From assembly GCF_002163715.1 (NCBI RefSeq), contig NZ_CP015698.1, positions 3,264,201 through 3,328,200 on the forward strand: 64,000 nucleotides of DNA, in the 5' to 3' direction. Under the pieces are notes generated by a model. That model saw nothing but the letters and a program-made list of their open reading frames with translations, made no database searches and was not told where the DNA came from. Source of the DNA: Curvibacter sp. AEP1-3 (GTDB lineage: Bacteria > Pseudomonadota > Gammaproteobacteria > Burkholderiales > Burkholderiaceae_C). A program made the translations under genes and the position numbers. This document shows positions 42,659 to 50,553 of the stretch, one piece after another (the stretch's first letter is position 1; each line of letters starts with the position of its first letter).

Positions 42659-43701
42659 CAAATTGCTCGCTAGGGCGTCTTTCGGATTCGGCCCAGTTGC
42701 ATGAGCCGCTAGATGTCTCCGGTCAAGATTGCGCTGTATTGGTACAGCAATTAGAAATGATGCTACGCATTCGACTGGCCGAAAGATGTTTGGCAAGTGG
42801 CCGGCGTGATGGCTTTATCGGAGGGCCTGTACACCTAGGTATCGGGCAAGAGGCTGTAGCGACAGGAGTGGCATCTGTGCTGCGCAAGTCTGACCGGATC
42901 TTTGGTGGACACAGATCGCATTCACATGTACTGTCAATGGGCGGTAGTGTTTATCGGTTGTTTGCCGAAGTGCTTGCACGAAAGACGGGGATGTCGCGAG
43001 GCATGGGGGGATCCATGCATCTCTGGGATCAGCCAAACGGATTCTATGGGGCTGTTCCAATCGTTGCCGGTACAGTGCCTTTGGCTGTCGGTGCCGGATT
43101 GGCAGCCAAATTTCAAGGAACCCAAGATATAGGCCTTGCCTATTTGGGGGACGGCGCAATGGAAGAGGGGGTGGTCCATGAGTCACTCAACTTGGCACGG
43201 ATGTTGAAGGCCCCGGTTTTGTTCGTCGTGGAAAACAATCTTTTCGCCAGCCATATGCATATCTCGCTGCGCCAGCCGTCAGAGACTATGGCTCGCTTTG
43301 CGATTGCCAACGATATCGACTATGCCGTCGTGGATGGAAACGACGTGGTCAAGACTCGACTGGCTGCCGCCGCCTTGGTGCAGCGAATCAGATCTGGACA
43401 AGGCCCCGGGTTCCTTGAGGCTGTAACTTTCCGCTGGTTTGGGCATGTGGACTGGCGAGAAGACATTGATGTGGGTGTTCATCGGTCCGCTGATGAAGTG
43501 AATGCATGGCGAAAACGTGATCCGATTGCGCGTTTGTACGAAGGGCTTTGCAATGCAGGGTGCTTTGACGAGGGGCAGATGAAGGTGCTTGAACAGAGGA
43601 TCAGTCAAGAAGTGCAAGATGCTTGGGAACGAGCGCTGAACGATGAGCCGCCCTCTGCCAACGCTATCTCAGAATATGTTTATGGGAAGCGTGCAGCATG
43701 A
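42655..43701 (+). CDS. Thiamine-diphosphate-dependent dehydrogenase E1, alpha subunit
   Basis: The 348-residue protein matches the alpha subunit of 2-oxoacid dehydrogenase E1 enzymes (pyruvate, acetoin or branched-chain type): GHRSHSH near residue 85, GGSMHLWD, the thiamine-diphosphate motif from GDG at 165-167 to a VENN at about 190-193, and an RWFGHVDW block. It should form an alpha2beta2 enzyme with the next gene (ATGA overlap). No E2 lipoyl acyltransferase or E3 gene is nearby. In this setting the pair may make or transfer a two-carbon unit for a sugar or acyl modification rather than serve central metabolism; that is inferred. Confidence 0.85.
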   Translation: MTNCSLGRLSDSAQLHEPLDVSGQDCAVLVQQLEMMLRIRLAERCLASGRRDGFIGGPVHLGIGQEAVATGVASVLRKSDRIFGGHRSHSHVLSMGGSVYRLFAEVLARKTGMSRGMGGSMHLWDQPNGFYGAVPIVAGTVPLAVGAGLAAKFQGTQDIGLAYLGDGAMEEGVVHESLNLARMLKAPVLFVVENNLFASHMHISLRQPSETMARFAIANDIDYAVVDGNDVVKTRLAAAALVQRIRSGQGPGFLEAVTFRWFGHVDWREDIDVGVHRSADEVNAWRKRDPIARLYEGLCNAGCFDEGQMKVLEQRISQEVQDAWERALNDEPPSANAISEYVYGKRAA

Positions 43702-44684
43702 CTACCGTTCGAAAAAACTATGGCTCCGCCATGTTGGAAGCCTTCGAATACTTGTTGGCAGAGTACCCCGAAGTGTTTGTCATTGGCCAAGGTCTTTGGA
43801 GCCCTTGGTATGTCGGCAATACGATGACAGATCTCGACAAGAAATTCGGCGCGCACCGGATTATTGATACACCGGTTTCGGAAGCCGCATCAACGGGCGC
43901 AGCGGTGGGTGCTGCACTTGCTGGGATGAAGCCCATCGTAGTTCATCCGCGAATGGACTTTATGCTTTATGCGATGGACGCTATTGTCAACCAAGCCGCT
44001 AAGTGGTCGAGCATGGTGGGCGGCCAAGCAGTGCCGGGCGTGACCATTCGCGGAATTATCAATCGTGGAGGCGAGCAAGGAGCCCAACATTCTCAGGCCT
44101 TACATGCTTGGTTCGCGCATGTGCCTGGTTTAAGGGTAGTAATGCCGGCCACGGTTGCCGATGCGAGAGATTTGTTGATTGCTAGTGTCGTGAGTGGAGA
44201 CCCCGTTCTTTATATTGATGACCGCTGGTTGTATAGTTTGGAGGACGATCTTCCGCCGGTCCGAGAGCTGGTGCTTTCGGAAGTGGAGCCACAAACGTTG
44301 AGGGCTGGAAATGACGTGACATTAGTCGCAGCAAGCTATTCGACCAAATTGGCTATGGAAGCAGCCCACGCTCTCCAGGGCCAGGGATATGCGGCGGAGG
44401 TCATTGACCTGAGGGTGATCAATCCATATCAACCGCGTCGGATTGTCGAGTCGGTGAGACGTACGGGTCGATTGCTTGTTGTGGATGGCGGGTGGGGGCC
44501 ATGCGGATTGGCGAGTGAGGTGATTGCCAGTGTGGTGGAGCAGATTGAACCTGGAGTGTTGAAGCGAGCTCCTGTTCGGATCACTTTGCCTTTCGCAGCA
44601 GCCCCGACATCCAAAGTTTTGGAGAAAACTTACTATCCAAATACGGATCTCATCGTACAGAAAACAAGAGAGCTGCTGAAATAA
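43698..44684 (+). CDS. Thiamine-diphosphate-dependent dehydrogenase E1, beta subunit (transketolase-like)
   Basis: The 328-residue protein has the pyrimidine-binding domain of E1-beta/transketolases: IGQGLWSPW near residue 25, DTPVSEAASTGAAVGAALAGMKPIV near 56 with the conserved Glu, and a C-terminal domain with RRTGRLLVVDGGWGPCGLASEV. Spacing is typical of E1-beta subunits of about 325 residues. It overlaps the alpha gene (ATGA) and the following amidotransferase gene (TAATG). The two E1 genes and the composite amidotransferase are thus translationally coupled. Confidence 0.85.
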   Translation: MTTVRKNYGSAMLEAFEYLLAEYPEVFVIGQGLWSPWYVGNTMTDLDKKFGAHRIIDTPVSEAASTGAAVGAALAGMKPIVVHPRMDFMLYAMDAIVNQAAKWSSMVGGQAVPGVTIRGIINRGGEQGAQHSQALHAWFAHVPGLRVVMPATVADARDLLIASVVSGDPVLYIDDRWLYSLEDDLPPVRELVLSEVEPQTLRAGNDVTLVAASYSTKLAMEAAHALQGQGYAAEVIDLRVINPYQPRRIVESVRRTGRLLVVDGGWGPCGLASEVIASVVEQIEPGVLKRAPVRITLPFAAAPTSKVLEKTYYPNTDLIVQKTRELLK

Positions 44685-46495
44685 TGTGCGGGATTTTCGG
44701 TGTCATTTCATCTTCGCCGGTGCTGAAGGATGATCTCGGTGTGTTGGTCAAGCATGCGCAGCAGCGTGGACGTGATTCGAGTGGTTTAGTCACCTTAGTT
44801 AAAAGTCGTTATCAGATCTATCGTGCCGACTACCCAATCTCGCGTCTGTTAAGTGAGGTTCAACTTCAGACCAGTAACCTAGTGCTGGGACATAGCAGAT
44901 TGATTACAAACGGGTTGGGTGACAACCAGCCTGTTGTACGCGACGACATAGCTGTTTTGCACAACGGCATCGTAGTGAATGATGAAGCAATTTGGCCGAA
45001 AATTGGCAAAGAGCGAAAGTTACAAGTAGACACGGAAGTCATTGCAGGTATTGCATCTGCTTACTTGGATTCAGGTAAGGACCTGACGTATCTACCTGAT
45101 TACATCTTGGGTCTATGTCGCGGAGTGGTTGCCTGTGCGCTTATCTTGCCCAAGTTAGGCAAGCTATGTTTGTTTTCTAACAATGGCAGCTTGTATGTCG
45201 GGCGCAAGGGAGGCTCCATGATGTTTGCCTCAGAGCGCTATCCACTGGTAGCGATCGGTTGTGAGGAAATCGAGCAAGCGCGTAAAGCGGTGTTTATTGA
45301 TATCCCCGTGTCAGATGAATCGATGAAGATCTCTGACCAAAATGATCGCCAAACTGACCTGATTCCATCATTGTCCTTGTCTAGTTCCGAAGAAAAGCTG
45401 TTGGAATATCGCAAATATGAAGGGCGTCGTTGTACCAAGTGTTTGCTGACTGAGACCATGCCTTTCATAAAGTTTGATTCGCAAGGTGTTTGCAATTATT
45501 GTAAAAATTACAAACCCCGGAACAAGCCGCGTCCAAAGGAAGATTTGTTCACACTGGTGGAGTCCTATCGCCGTGCGAATACTGATGATTGCTTGGTCCC
45601 CTTTTCTGGAGGGAGGGACAGTTGCTATGGACTGCACCTCATCGTCAATGAACTGAAGATGAAGCCCATTACTTATACCTATGATTGGGGTATGGTGACG
45701 GATTTGGGGCGCCGCAATATCAGTCGCATGAGCGCCGAATTGGGCGTAGAAAACATCATAGTTGCTGACGACATTGCGCTTAAAAGAAGGAACATAGCCA
45801 AAAATTTGAATGCGTGGCTCAAGTCACCACACTTGGGCATGATGAGTGTGTTGACGGCGGGGGATAAACATTTTTTTCGGCACATAGAAACTGTAAAGAA
45901 ACAGACCGGGATTGGACTGAATCTTTGGGGTGTCAATCCATTGGAAGTTACACATTTCAAGGCTGGATTTTTGGGAGTCCCCCCCGATTTTGAAGAAGAA
46001 CGTGTCTACTCTCATGGCGGATTGAAGCAATTGCGCTACCAATATCTTCGTTTCAAGGCGATGTTGGAGAGTCCCAGCTACTTCAACAGTTCTCTGTGGG
46101 ATACCTTGTCTGGCGAGTATTACCGTAGTTTTGCAGAGAAGACAGACTATTTTCACATCTTCGACTATTGGCGCTGGGATGAAAAGCAGATTAATGACAC
46201 TCTGGATGCTTACGGATGGGAGCGTGCACCTGACACGACAACAACTTGGCGCATTGGTGATGGAACCGCAGCGTTCTACAACTATGTGTATTACACAGTC
46301 GCCGGGTTTACGGAGCACGACACATTCCGCAGTAACCAGATTCGTGAGGGTGATTTGACGCGTGAGCAAGCGCTGGAGTTGGTCATGGTGGAAAATACCC
46401 CTAGGTATCCGAATATCAAATGGTATTTGGATGCGTTAGGCATGGACTTTAAAGATGTGGTTTCTGTGGTCAATGCTATTCCGAAAATGTATTGA
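44684..46495 (+). CDS. Composite enzyme: class II glutaminase fused to N-acetyl-sugar amidotransferase (WbpG-like)
   Basis: The 603-residue protein has two parts. Residues 1 to about 210 form a class II (Ntn) glutamine amidotransferase: it begins MCGIFG with the nucleophile Cys2, has QQRGRDSSG near 28, GHSRL near 70, and HNGIVVND near 101. From about 245 onward it is a sugar amidotransferase of the WbpG/PseA type (TIGR03573): zinc-type Cys pairs at 250/253 and 270/273, then the PP-loop SGGRDS at 308-313. In known systems this enzyme gets ammonia from a separate HisH-like partner. Here the glutaminase is fused. It would form an amide or amidine on a nucleotide sugar. No hisH or hisF copies are adjacent. 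Confidence 0.85.
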   Translation: MCGIFGVISSSPVLKDDLGVLVKHAQQRGRDSSGLVTLVKSRYQIYRADYPISRLLSEVQLQTSNLVLGHSRLITNGLGDNQPVVRDDIAVLHNGIVVNDEAIWPKIGKERKLQVDTEVIAGIASAYLDSGKDLTYLPDYILGLCRGVVACALILPKLGKLCLFSNNGSLYVGRKGGSMMFASERYPLVAIGCEEIEQARKAVFIDIPVSDESMKISDQNDRQTDLIPSLSLSSSEEKLLEYRKYEGRRCTKCLLTETMPFIKFDSQGVCNYCKNYKPRNKPRPKEDLFTLVESYRRANTDDCLVPFSGGRDSCYGLHLIVNELKMKPITYTYDWGMVTDLGRRNISRMSAELGVENIIVADDIALKRRNIAKNLNAWLKSPHLGMMSVLTAGDKHFFRHIETVKKQTGIGLNLWGVNPLEVTHFKAGFLGVPPDFEEERVYSHGGLKQLRYQYLRFKAMLESPSYFNSSLWDTLSGEYYRSFAEKTDYFHIFDYWRWDEKQINDTLDAYGWERAPDTTTTWRIGDGTAAFYNYVYYTVAGFTEHDTFRSNQIREGDLTREQALELVMVENTPRYPNIKWYLDALGMDFKDVVSVVNAIPKMY

Positions 46496-47745
46496 GATTT
46501 CCTTTGAGCCCTTGTATCTGGTACGTATCCAAATATGTTGCACCCCCAGCTAAAGTAAGTGCGGGGGGGCGTGGTTATTTGATCATGCGGGAATTCACTC
46601 GGATGGGATACGGCACCGTCATCATTACATCGGATTCGAATCAACTGGCAGAAGTGCCTGTGCTGGAAACGCCGTACTTGATGCAAAACATCGACGGTAT
46701 GCAGTTATGGTGGATTCGCACGATGAAATACAGTGTGGCCAAGTCAATTCGCCGAATTGTGAGCTGGTTGGATTTTGAATGGCAGTTTTGGCGTCTTCCC
46801 AAAAACAAGTTGCCCGTCCCTGACGTCATCATCGTCTCCAGTCTGTCACTCCTCACTATCCTGAATGGGTTCTTGCTGCGCCGTCGCTACAACTGCCGTC
46901 TGATACTCGAAATTCGTGATATTTGGCCCTTGACCATCACCGAAGAGGGGGGATTTAGTCGATGGAATCCTATGGTTTTGGCTCTGGGGTTGATTGAAAA
47001 GCTGGGATATCGGTATGCAGATGCCATAGTGGGCACCATGCCCAATCTTGGTAAGCATGTGACCGCCGTACTGGGGCAGCCCAAAACCACCCATTGCATT
47101 CCCATGGGAGTTGACGAAGCAGCCCTGATGAACGGCGAGGCGCTTCCAATCGAATATCTCGAAAAGCATTTTCCCAAAGACAAGTTCATTGTGGCTCACG
47201 CGGGCACCATTGGGATTACCAACGCGCTTGAAACCTTGTTCGAATGTGCGGAGGCAATGCAGGGTGACCTTGGCGTGCATTTTCTAGTGGTCGGGCAGGG
47301 CGATTTGCGCGATTATTTCCAGCGGAAATACGCCCACCTCAGCAACCTCAGTTTTGCGCCGCGCGTGCCCAAGCAGATGGTGCAGGCCGTGCTCTCGCAT
47401 TGTGATTTACTTTATTTTTCAGTGCACGATTCAGCGGTTTGGAAATATGGGCAGTCGTTAAACAAAGTGATCGACTACATGTTGTCGGGCAAACCTATAG
47501 TCGCATCCTATACTGGTTATCCCTCAATGATCAATGAGTCTGACTGCGGAACTTATGTGCCTGCGTGCAATGTAACAGCGCTGCGCAGTGAAGTGCTGCG
47601 ATATGCGGGCATGGATTCATCTCAGCGAGAAACAATTGGCCAGCGAGGACGGGATTGGATTCTTTCAAATCGCCGGTACGAAGTATTGGCAAAGAACTAT
47701 CTGTCTATTCTGTTCGAGCAGCCTCCATTGAGGGTAGAGAGATGA
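46492..47745 (+). CDS. Glycosyltransferase family 4 (WbuB-like)
   Basis: The 417-residue GT-B protein starts with IWYVSKYVAPP, typical of WbuB-like enzymes, and has AGGRGYLIMREF, then LILEIRDIWPLTI near residue 140 and a C-terminal YGQSLNKVIDYMLSGKPIVASYTGY near 320-345, the nucleotide-sugar site. It probably adds the second sugar to the initiating residue. The start is uncertain: TTG 46492 overlaps the previous stop (TTGA) and another TTG is at 46504. The tight overlap supports the first. The stop overlaps the PglC-type gene. Confidence 0.85.
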   Translation: MRFPLSPCIWYVSKYVAPPAKVSAGGRGYLIMREFTRMGYGTVIITSDSNQLAEVPVLETPYLMQNIDGMQLWWIRTMKYSVAKSIRRIVSWLDFEWQFWRLPKNKLPVPDVIIVSSLSLLTILNGFLLRRRYNCRLILEIRDIWPLTITEEGGFSRWNPMVLALGLIEKLGYRYADAIVGTMPNLGKHVTAVLGQPKTTHCIPMGVDEAALMNGEALPIEYLEKHFPKDKFIVAHAGTIGITNALETLFECAEAMQGDLGVHFLVVGQGDLRDYFQRKYAHLSNLSFAPRVPKQMVQAVLSHCDLLYFSVHDSAVWKYGQSLNKVIDYMLSGKPIVASYTGYPSMINESDCGTYVPACNVTALRSEVLRYAGMDSSQRETIGQRGRDWILSNRRYEVLAKNYLSILFEQPPLRVER

Positions 47746-48335
47746 AGAGGCTTTTTGACGCGGTGGTTTCTTTCGGCTTGTTGCTACTGCTGGCACTGCC
47801 CTTGTTGCTTCTGGCTGCAGTTGTGCGTCGCAAGCTGGGTAGCCCAGTACTGTTTCATCAATTGCGACCCGGGCTGCATGGGCGTCCGTTTTTGATGGTG
47901 AAATTTCGTACCATGACAGATGCCCATGATCAATATGGCCATCTGTTGCCCGACTCAGAGCGGCTTACTCCTTTTGGTCGTTTTTTGCGCTCCAGCAGTT
48001 TGGATGAATTGCCGGAATTGTGGAACGTGTTACGTGGCGAAATGAGTCTTGTGGGTCCGCGTCCGCTTTTGATGGAGTATTTGCCACTTTACTCGCCCGC
48101 TCAGGCACGTCGTCACGATGTGCGTCCCGGCATCACGGGATGGGCGCAGGTCAATGGACGTAATGCCGTCACTTGGGACGATCGTTTTTTAATGGATGTT
48201 TGGTATGTCGAGCAAAAGTCTTTCCGGCTTGACATAGAGATACTGTGGCTGACACTGCGTAAAGTTATTATCCGCGAAGGTATCAGTGCACAAGGCGAAG
48301 CAACGATGCCGCGATTTACGGGAAACAAGTCATGA
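47742..48335 (+). CDS. Polyprenyl-phosphate sugar-1-phosphate transferase (PglC-type initiating enzyme)
   Basis: The 197-residue monotopic membrane protein transfers a sugar-1-phosphate to undecaprenyl phosphate and starts glycan assembly. It has one N-terminal hydrophobic helix (residues 7-30), KFRTMTD near 58, SSSLDELPELWNVLRGEMSLVGPRP near 88-112 with the catalytic Asp-Glu pair, and a GITGWAQVNGRN segment. This small form resembles PglC and WecP rather than the large WbaP. I chose ATG 47742 because the protein then starts MKRLFDA and overlaps the previous stop (ATGA). The PglD-type gene overlaps its end. Confidence 0.92.
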   Translation: MKRLFDAVVSFGLLLLLALPLLLLAAVVRRKLGSPVLFHQLRPGLHGRPFLMVKFRTMTDAHDQYGHLLPDSERLTPFGRFLRSSSLDELPELWNVLRGEMSLVGPRPLLMEYLPLYSPAQARRHDVRPGITGWAQVNGRNAVTWDDRFLMDVWYVEQKSFRLDIEILWLTLRKVIIREGISAQGEATMPRFTGNKS

Positions 48336-48952
48336 AGCAACTGGCACTCCTCGGCGCCGGTGGTCATGGCAAGGTGGTTGCGGATATAGCCCTAGTTAGC
48401 GGTTGGGATGGGGTCTCTTTTTTTGACGACGCATGGCCTGAACGCTCGCAAAATGGTCCTTGGGCAGTTGTGGGAAATGGGGCTATGTTGACTGCTCGTC
48501 TACGTGAGTTTCAGGGCGTGATTGTCTCTATAGGCGACTGCGCTATACGTTGGAGCAAGCATCTGGAGATCCGTGCGACGGGGGGGGAGCTGGTTTCAGT
48601 TGTGCACCCTTCCGCAACGATTAGTCGTTACGCCAGTTTGGGTGTCGGGTCTGTTGTAATGGCAGGCGTAGTGGTTAATGTAGATACCCACATTGGGCAG
48701 GCAGCAATTATTAACACAGGTGCTACGATAGACCACGACTGCTGGCTAGCTGACGGTGTCCATATTTGTCCCGGTGCGCATCTATCAGGCAACATTCGTG
48801 TTGGACATTACTCTACGGTCGGTGTCGGGGTTGCTGTCAAGCAAGGTATAACAATCGGAAATCAGGCAACCATTGGCGCTGGCGCGGTGGTTGTAAATCA
48901 TGTGGATGACGGGGTGATAGTTGTCGGCAATCCTGCCCGAAAATTGCGTTGA
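48332..48952 (+). CDS. Sugar acetyltransferase, PglD/NeuD family
   Basis: The 206-residue protein has an N-terminal nucleotide-sugar domain with LLGAGGHGKVVADIA near residue 6 and a C-terminal left-handed beta-helix with the NTGATIDHDCWLADGVHICPGAHL segment holding the catalytic His of the family. PglD acetylates the 4-amino group of UDP-4-amino-sugar using acetyl-CoA to give UDP-N,N'-diacetylbacillosamine. The neighbours (PglC-type before, PglE-type after, PglF-type 1.6 kb on) make this reaction likely. ATGA overlap with the preceding gene. Confidence 0.88.
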   Translation: MKQLALLGAGGHGKVVADIALVSGWDGVSFFDDAWPERSQNGPWAVVGNGAMLTARLREFQGVIVSIGDCAIRWSKHLEIRATGGELVSVVHPSATISRYASLGVGSVVMAGVVVNVDTHIGQAAIINTGATIDHDCWLADGVHICPGAHLSGNIRVGHYSTVGVGVAVKQGITIGNQATIGAGAVVVNHVDDGVIVVGNPARKLR

Positions 48953-48981
48953 TCCGACCCAACTGCACTTTCAACTTAATT

Positions 48982-50181
48982 ATGCTGAATACAGAATTTT
49001 CGCCATGGCCTAGTTTTACTGACGAGGAAATTGATGCGGTCGCAGGAGTCTTGCGTTCTAACAAAGTGAATTATTGGACGGGGACAGAGTGCCGAGAATT
49101 TGAAAAAGAATTTGCAGACTGGTGTGGGACAAAATATGCAATTGCCTTGGCCAATGGCACTTTAGCGTTGGACCTAGCACTGAATGGCTTGAAGATCGGA
49201 CCGGGGGATGAGGTAGTAGTGACGCCACGCACCTTCATTGCGAGCGTCTCGTGCGTGGTGAATGCAGGTGCAACCCCAGTATTTGCAGATGTAGACCCAG
49301 AGAGTGGCAATTTGTCTGCCGACACGATCCGACAAGTGATCACGCCGCGTACCAAGGCTGTGATTTGTGTGCATTTGGCGGGATGGCCGTGTGACATGGA
49401 TCCTATCATGACACTAGCTGCCGAGCGTGGCTTCAAAGTAATTGAGGATTGTGCGCAAGCTCATGGTGCCCTATACAAGGGACGAAGCGTTGGGAGTATC
49501 GGGCATATCGGAGCCTGGAGTTTTTGCCAAGACAAGATCATGACGACCGGGGGTGAGGGGGGGATGGTTACCGTCAATGACGAGGCGCTTTGGCGCTCAA
49601 TGTGGGCATATAAGGACCATGGTAAGAGTTACGCGGCTGTGTATGAGCGGCAACATGCACCTGGTTTTCGCTGGTTGCATGAAAGCTTTGGTACCAATTG
49701 GCGAATGCTAGAAGTGCAAGCGGTGCTCGGGCGCATTCAATTGCAAAGAATGGACGATTGGAATGCCGCGCGTTCGAAGAATGCGAAGGCAATACTTACG
49801 GTCTGTAAAGAGAGTTCATTACTGCGAGTCCCTCAATTATCTGATGTCGGGCGCCACGCATGGTATAAATGCTACGCATATGTGCGCCCAGAACGATTTA
49901 AAGCGGGGTGGTCTCGGGATAGATTGTTGGAGTCAATAAATCGCGCAGGAGTCCCGTGTTATCAAGGCTCTTGTTCAGAGGTTTATCTCGAAAAGGCGTT
50001 TGATGCAACAGAATGGCGCCCTGAGCCTAGTTTGCCCGTGGCAAAACATTTGGGAGAAACAAGTTTGGCCTTTTTGGTGCATCCGACCTTGTCGGATATA
50101 GAAGTGTCTAAGACATGTTCTACACTACGCAACGTTCTATCAGCCGCAAGCGCGGATACTTCATTTGAAAGTGAGTGCTGA
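48982..50181 (+). CDS. PLP-dependent sugar aminotransferase (PglE-like, DegT family)
   Basis: The 399-residue protein has GTLALDLALNGLKIGPGDEVVV near residue 56, VIEDCAQAHGA near 153, and PLP Lys185 in CQDKIMTTGGEGG, the variant common in bacillosamine and perosamine aminotransferases. In the inferred pathway it adds the C4 amino group to UDP-4-keto-6-deoxy-GlcNAc. I chose ATG 48982 (MLNTEF); an in-frame TTG at 48949 would overlap the previous stop and add 11 residues. The H-NS-family gene starts 3 bp after the stop. Confidence 0.88.
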   Translation: MLNTEFSPWPSFTDEEIDAVAGVLRSNKVNYWTGTECREFEKEFADWCGTKYAIALANGTLALDLALNGLKIGPGDEVVVTPRTFIASVSCVVNAGATPVFADVDPESGNLSADTIRQVITPRTKAVICVHLAGWPCDMDPIMTLAAERGFKVIEDCAQAHGALYKGRSVGSIGHIGAWSFCQDKIMTTGGEGGMVTVNDEALWRSMWAYKDHGKSYAAVYERQHAPGFRWLHESFGTNWRMLEVQAVLGRIQLQRMDDWNAARSKNAKAILTVCKESSLLRVPQLSDVGRHAWYKCYAYVRPERFKAGWSRDRLLESINRAGVPCYQGSCSEVYLEKAFDATEWRPEPSLPVAKHLGETSLAFLVHPTLSDIEVSKTCSTLRNVLSAASADTSFESEC

Positions 50182-50184
50182 TCT

Positions 50185-50553
50185 ATGTCCAGTTTGATTG
50201 ATATTCAGAGCCAAATCGAAAAGTTGCAGAAGCAGGCTACAGAGATTAAGGCCAAGGAATTCGACAGTACGGTGCAAGACATTTTGTCTAAAATGCATGC
50301 CTATGGCATTACGATTAAGGATCTGCAAAATCCGAAATCACTAAGGTCTGGTAGGGGAAGTGGTCGCGCCAAGAAAATGAATGTTGCTCAATCGGCTATC
50401 AAATTTGGCAAAAAGGCAGGAGCAGTAGTGGCGCCGAAATATCGAGGCCCAAACGGAGAGACTTGGTCCGGGCGTGGTTTGACGCCCAAATGGTTGTCTA
50501 CCTTGATCGCACAAGGCCAGCCCAAGGAATCATTCGCGATCAATGCACAGTAA
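50185..50553 (+). CDS. H-NS-family nucleoid protein
   Basis: The 122-residue protein has an N-terminal coiled-coil (residues 3-45: LIDIQSQIEKLQKQATEIK) for oligomerisation, a basic linker with GRGSGRAKK, and the H-NS C-terminal DNA-binding motif KYRGPNGETWSGRGLTPKWL near residues 86-105. H-NS-type proteins bind AT-rich DNA and silence it. The gene is inside the glycan operon, 3 bp after the aminotransferase and overlapping the dehydratase start by 11 bp, so it is expressed with the locus it may control. The family is sure; the target is an inference. Confidence 0.88.
   Translation: MSSLIDIQSQIEKLQKQATEIKAKEFDSTVQDILSKMHAYGITIKDLQNPKSLRSGRGSGRAKKMNVAQSAIKFGKKAGAVVAPKYRGPNGETWSGRGLTPKWLSTLIAQGQPKESFAINAQ

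Noticed and set aside
42655..44684. E1 alpha/beta pair as part of the pyruvate dehydrogenase complex
   Set aside because: No E2 or E3 gene is adjacent, and both genes are coupled to sugar-modifying genes. Central metabolism is therefore less likely, though not excluded.
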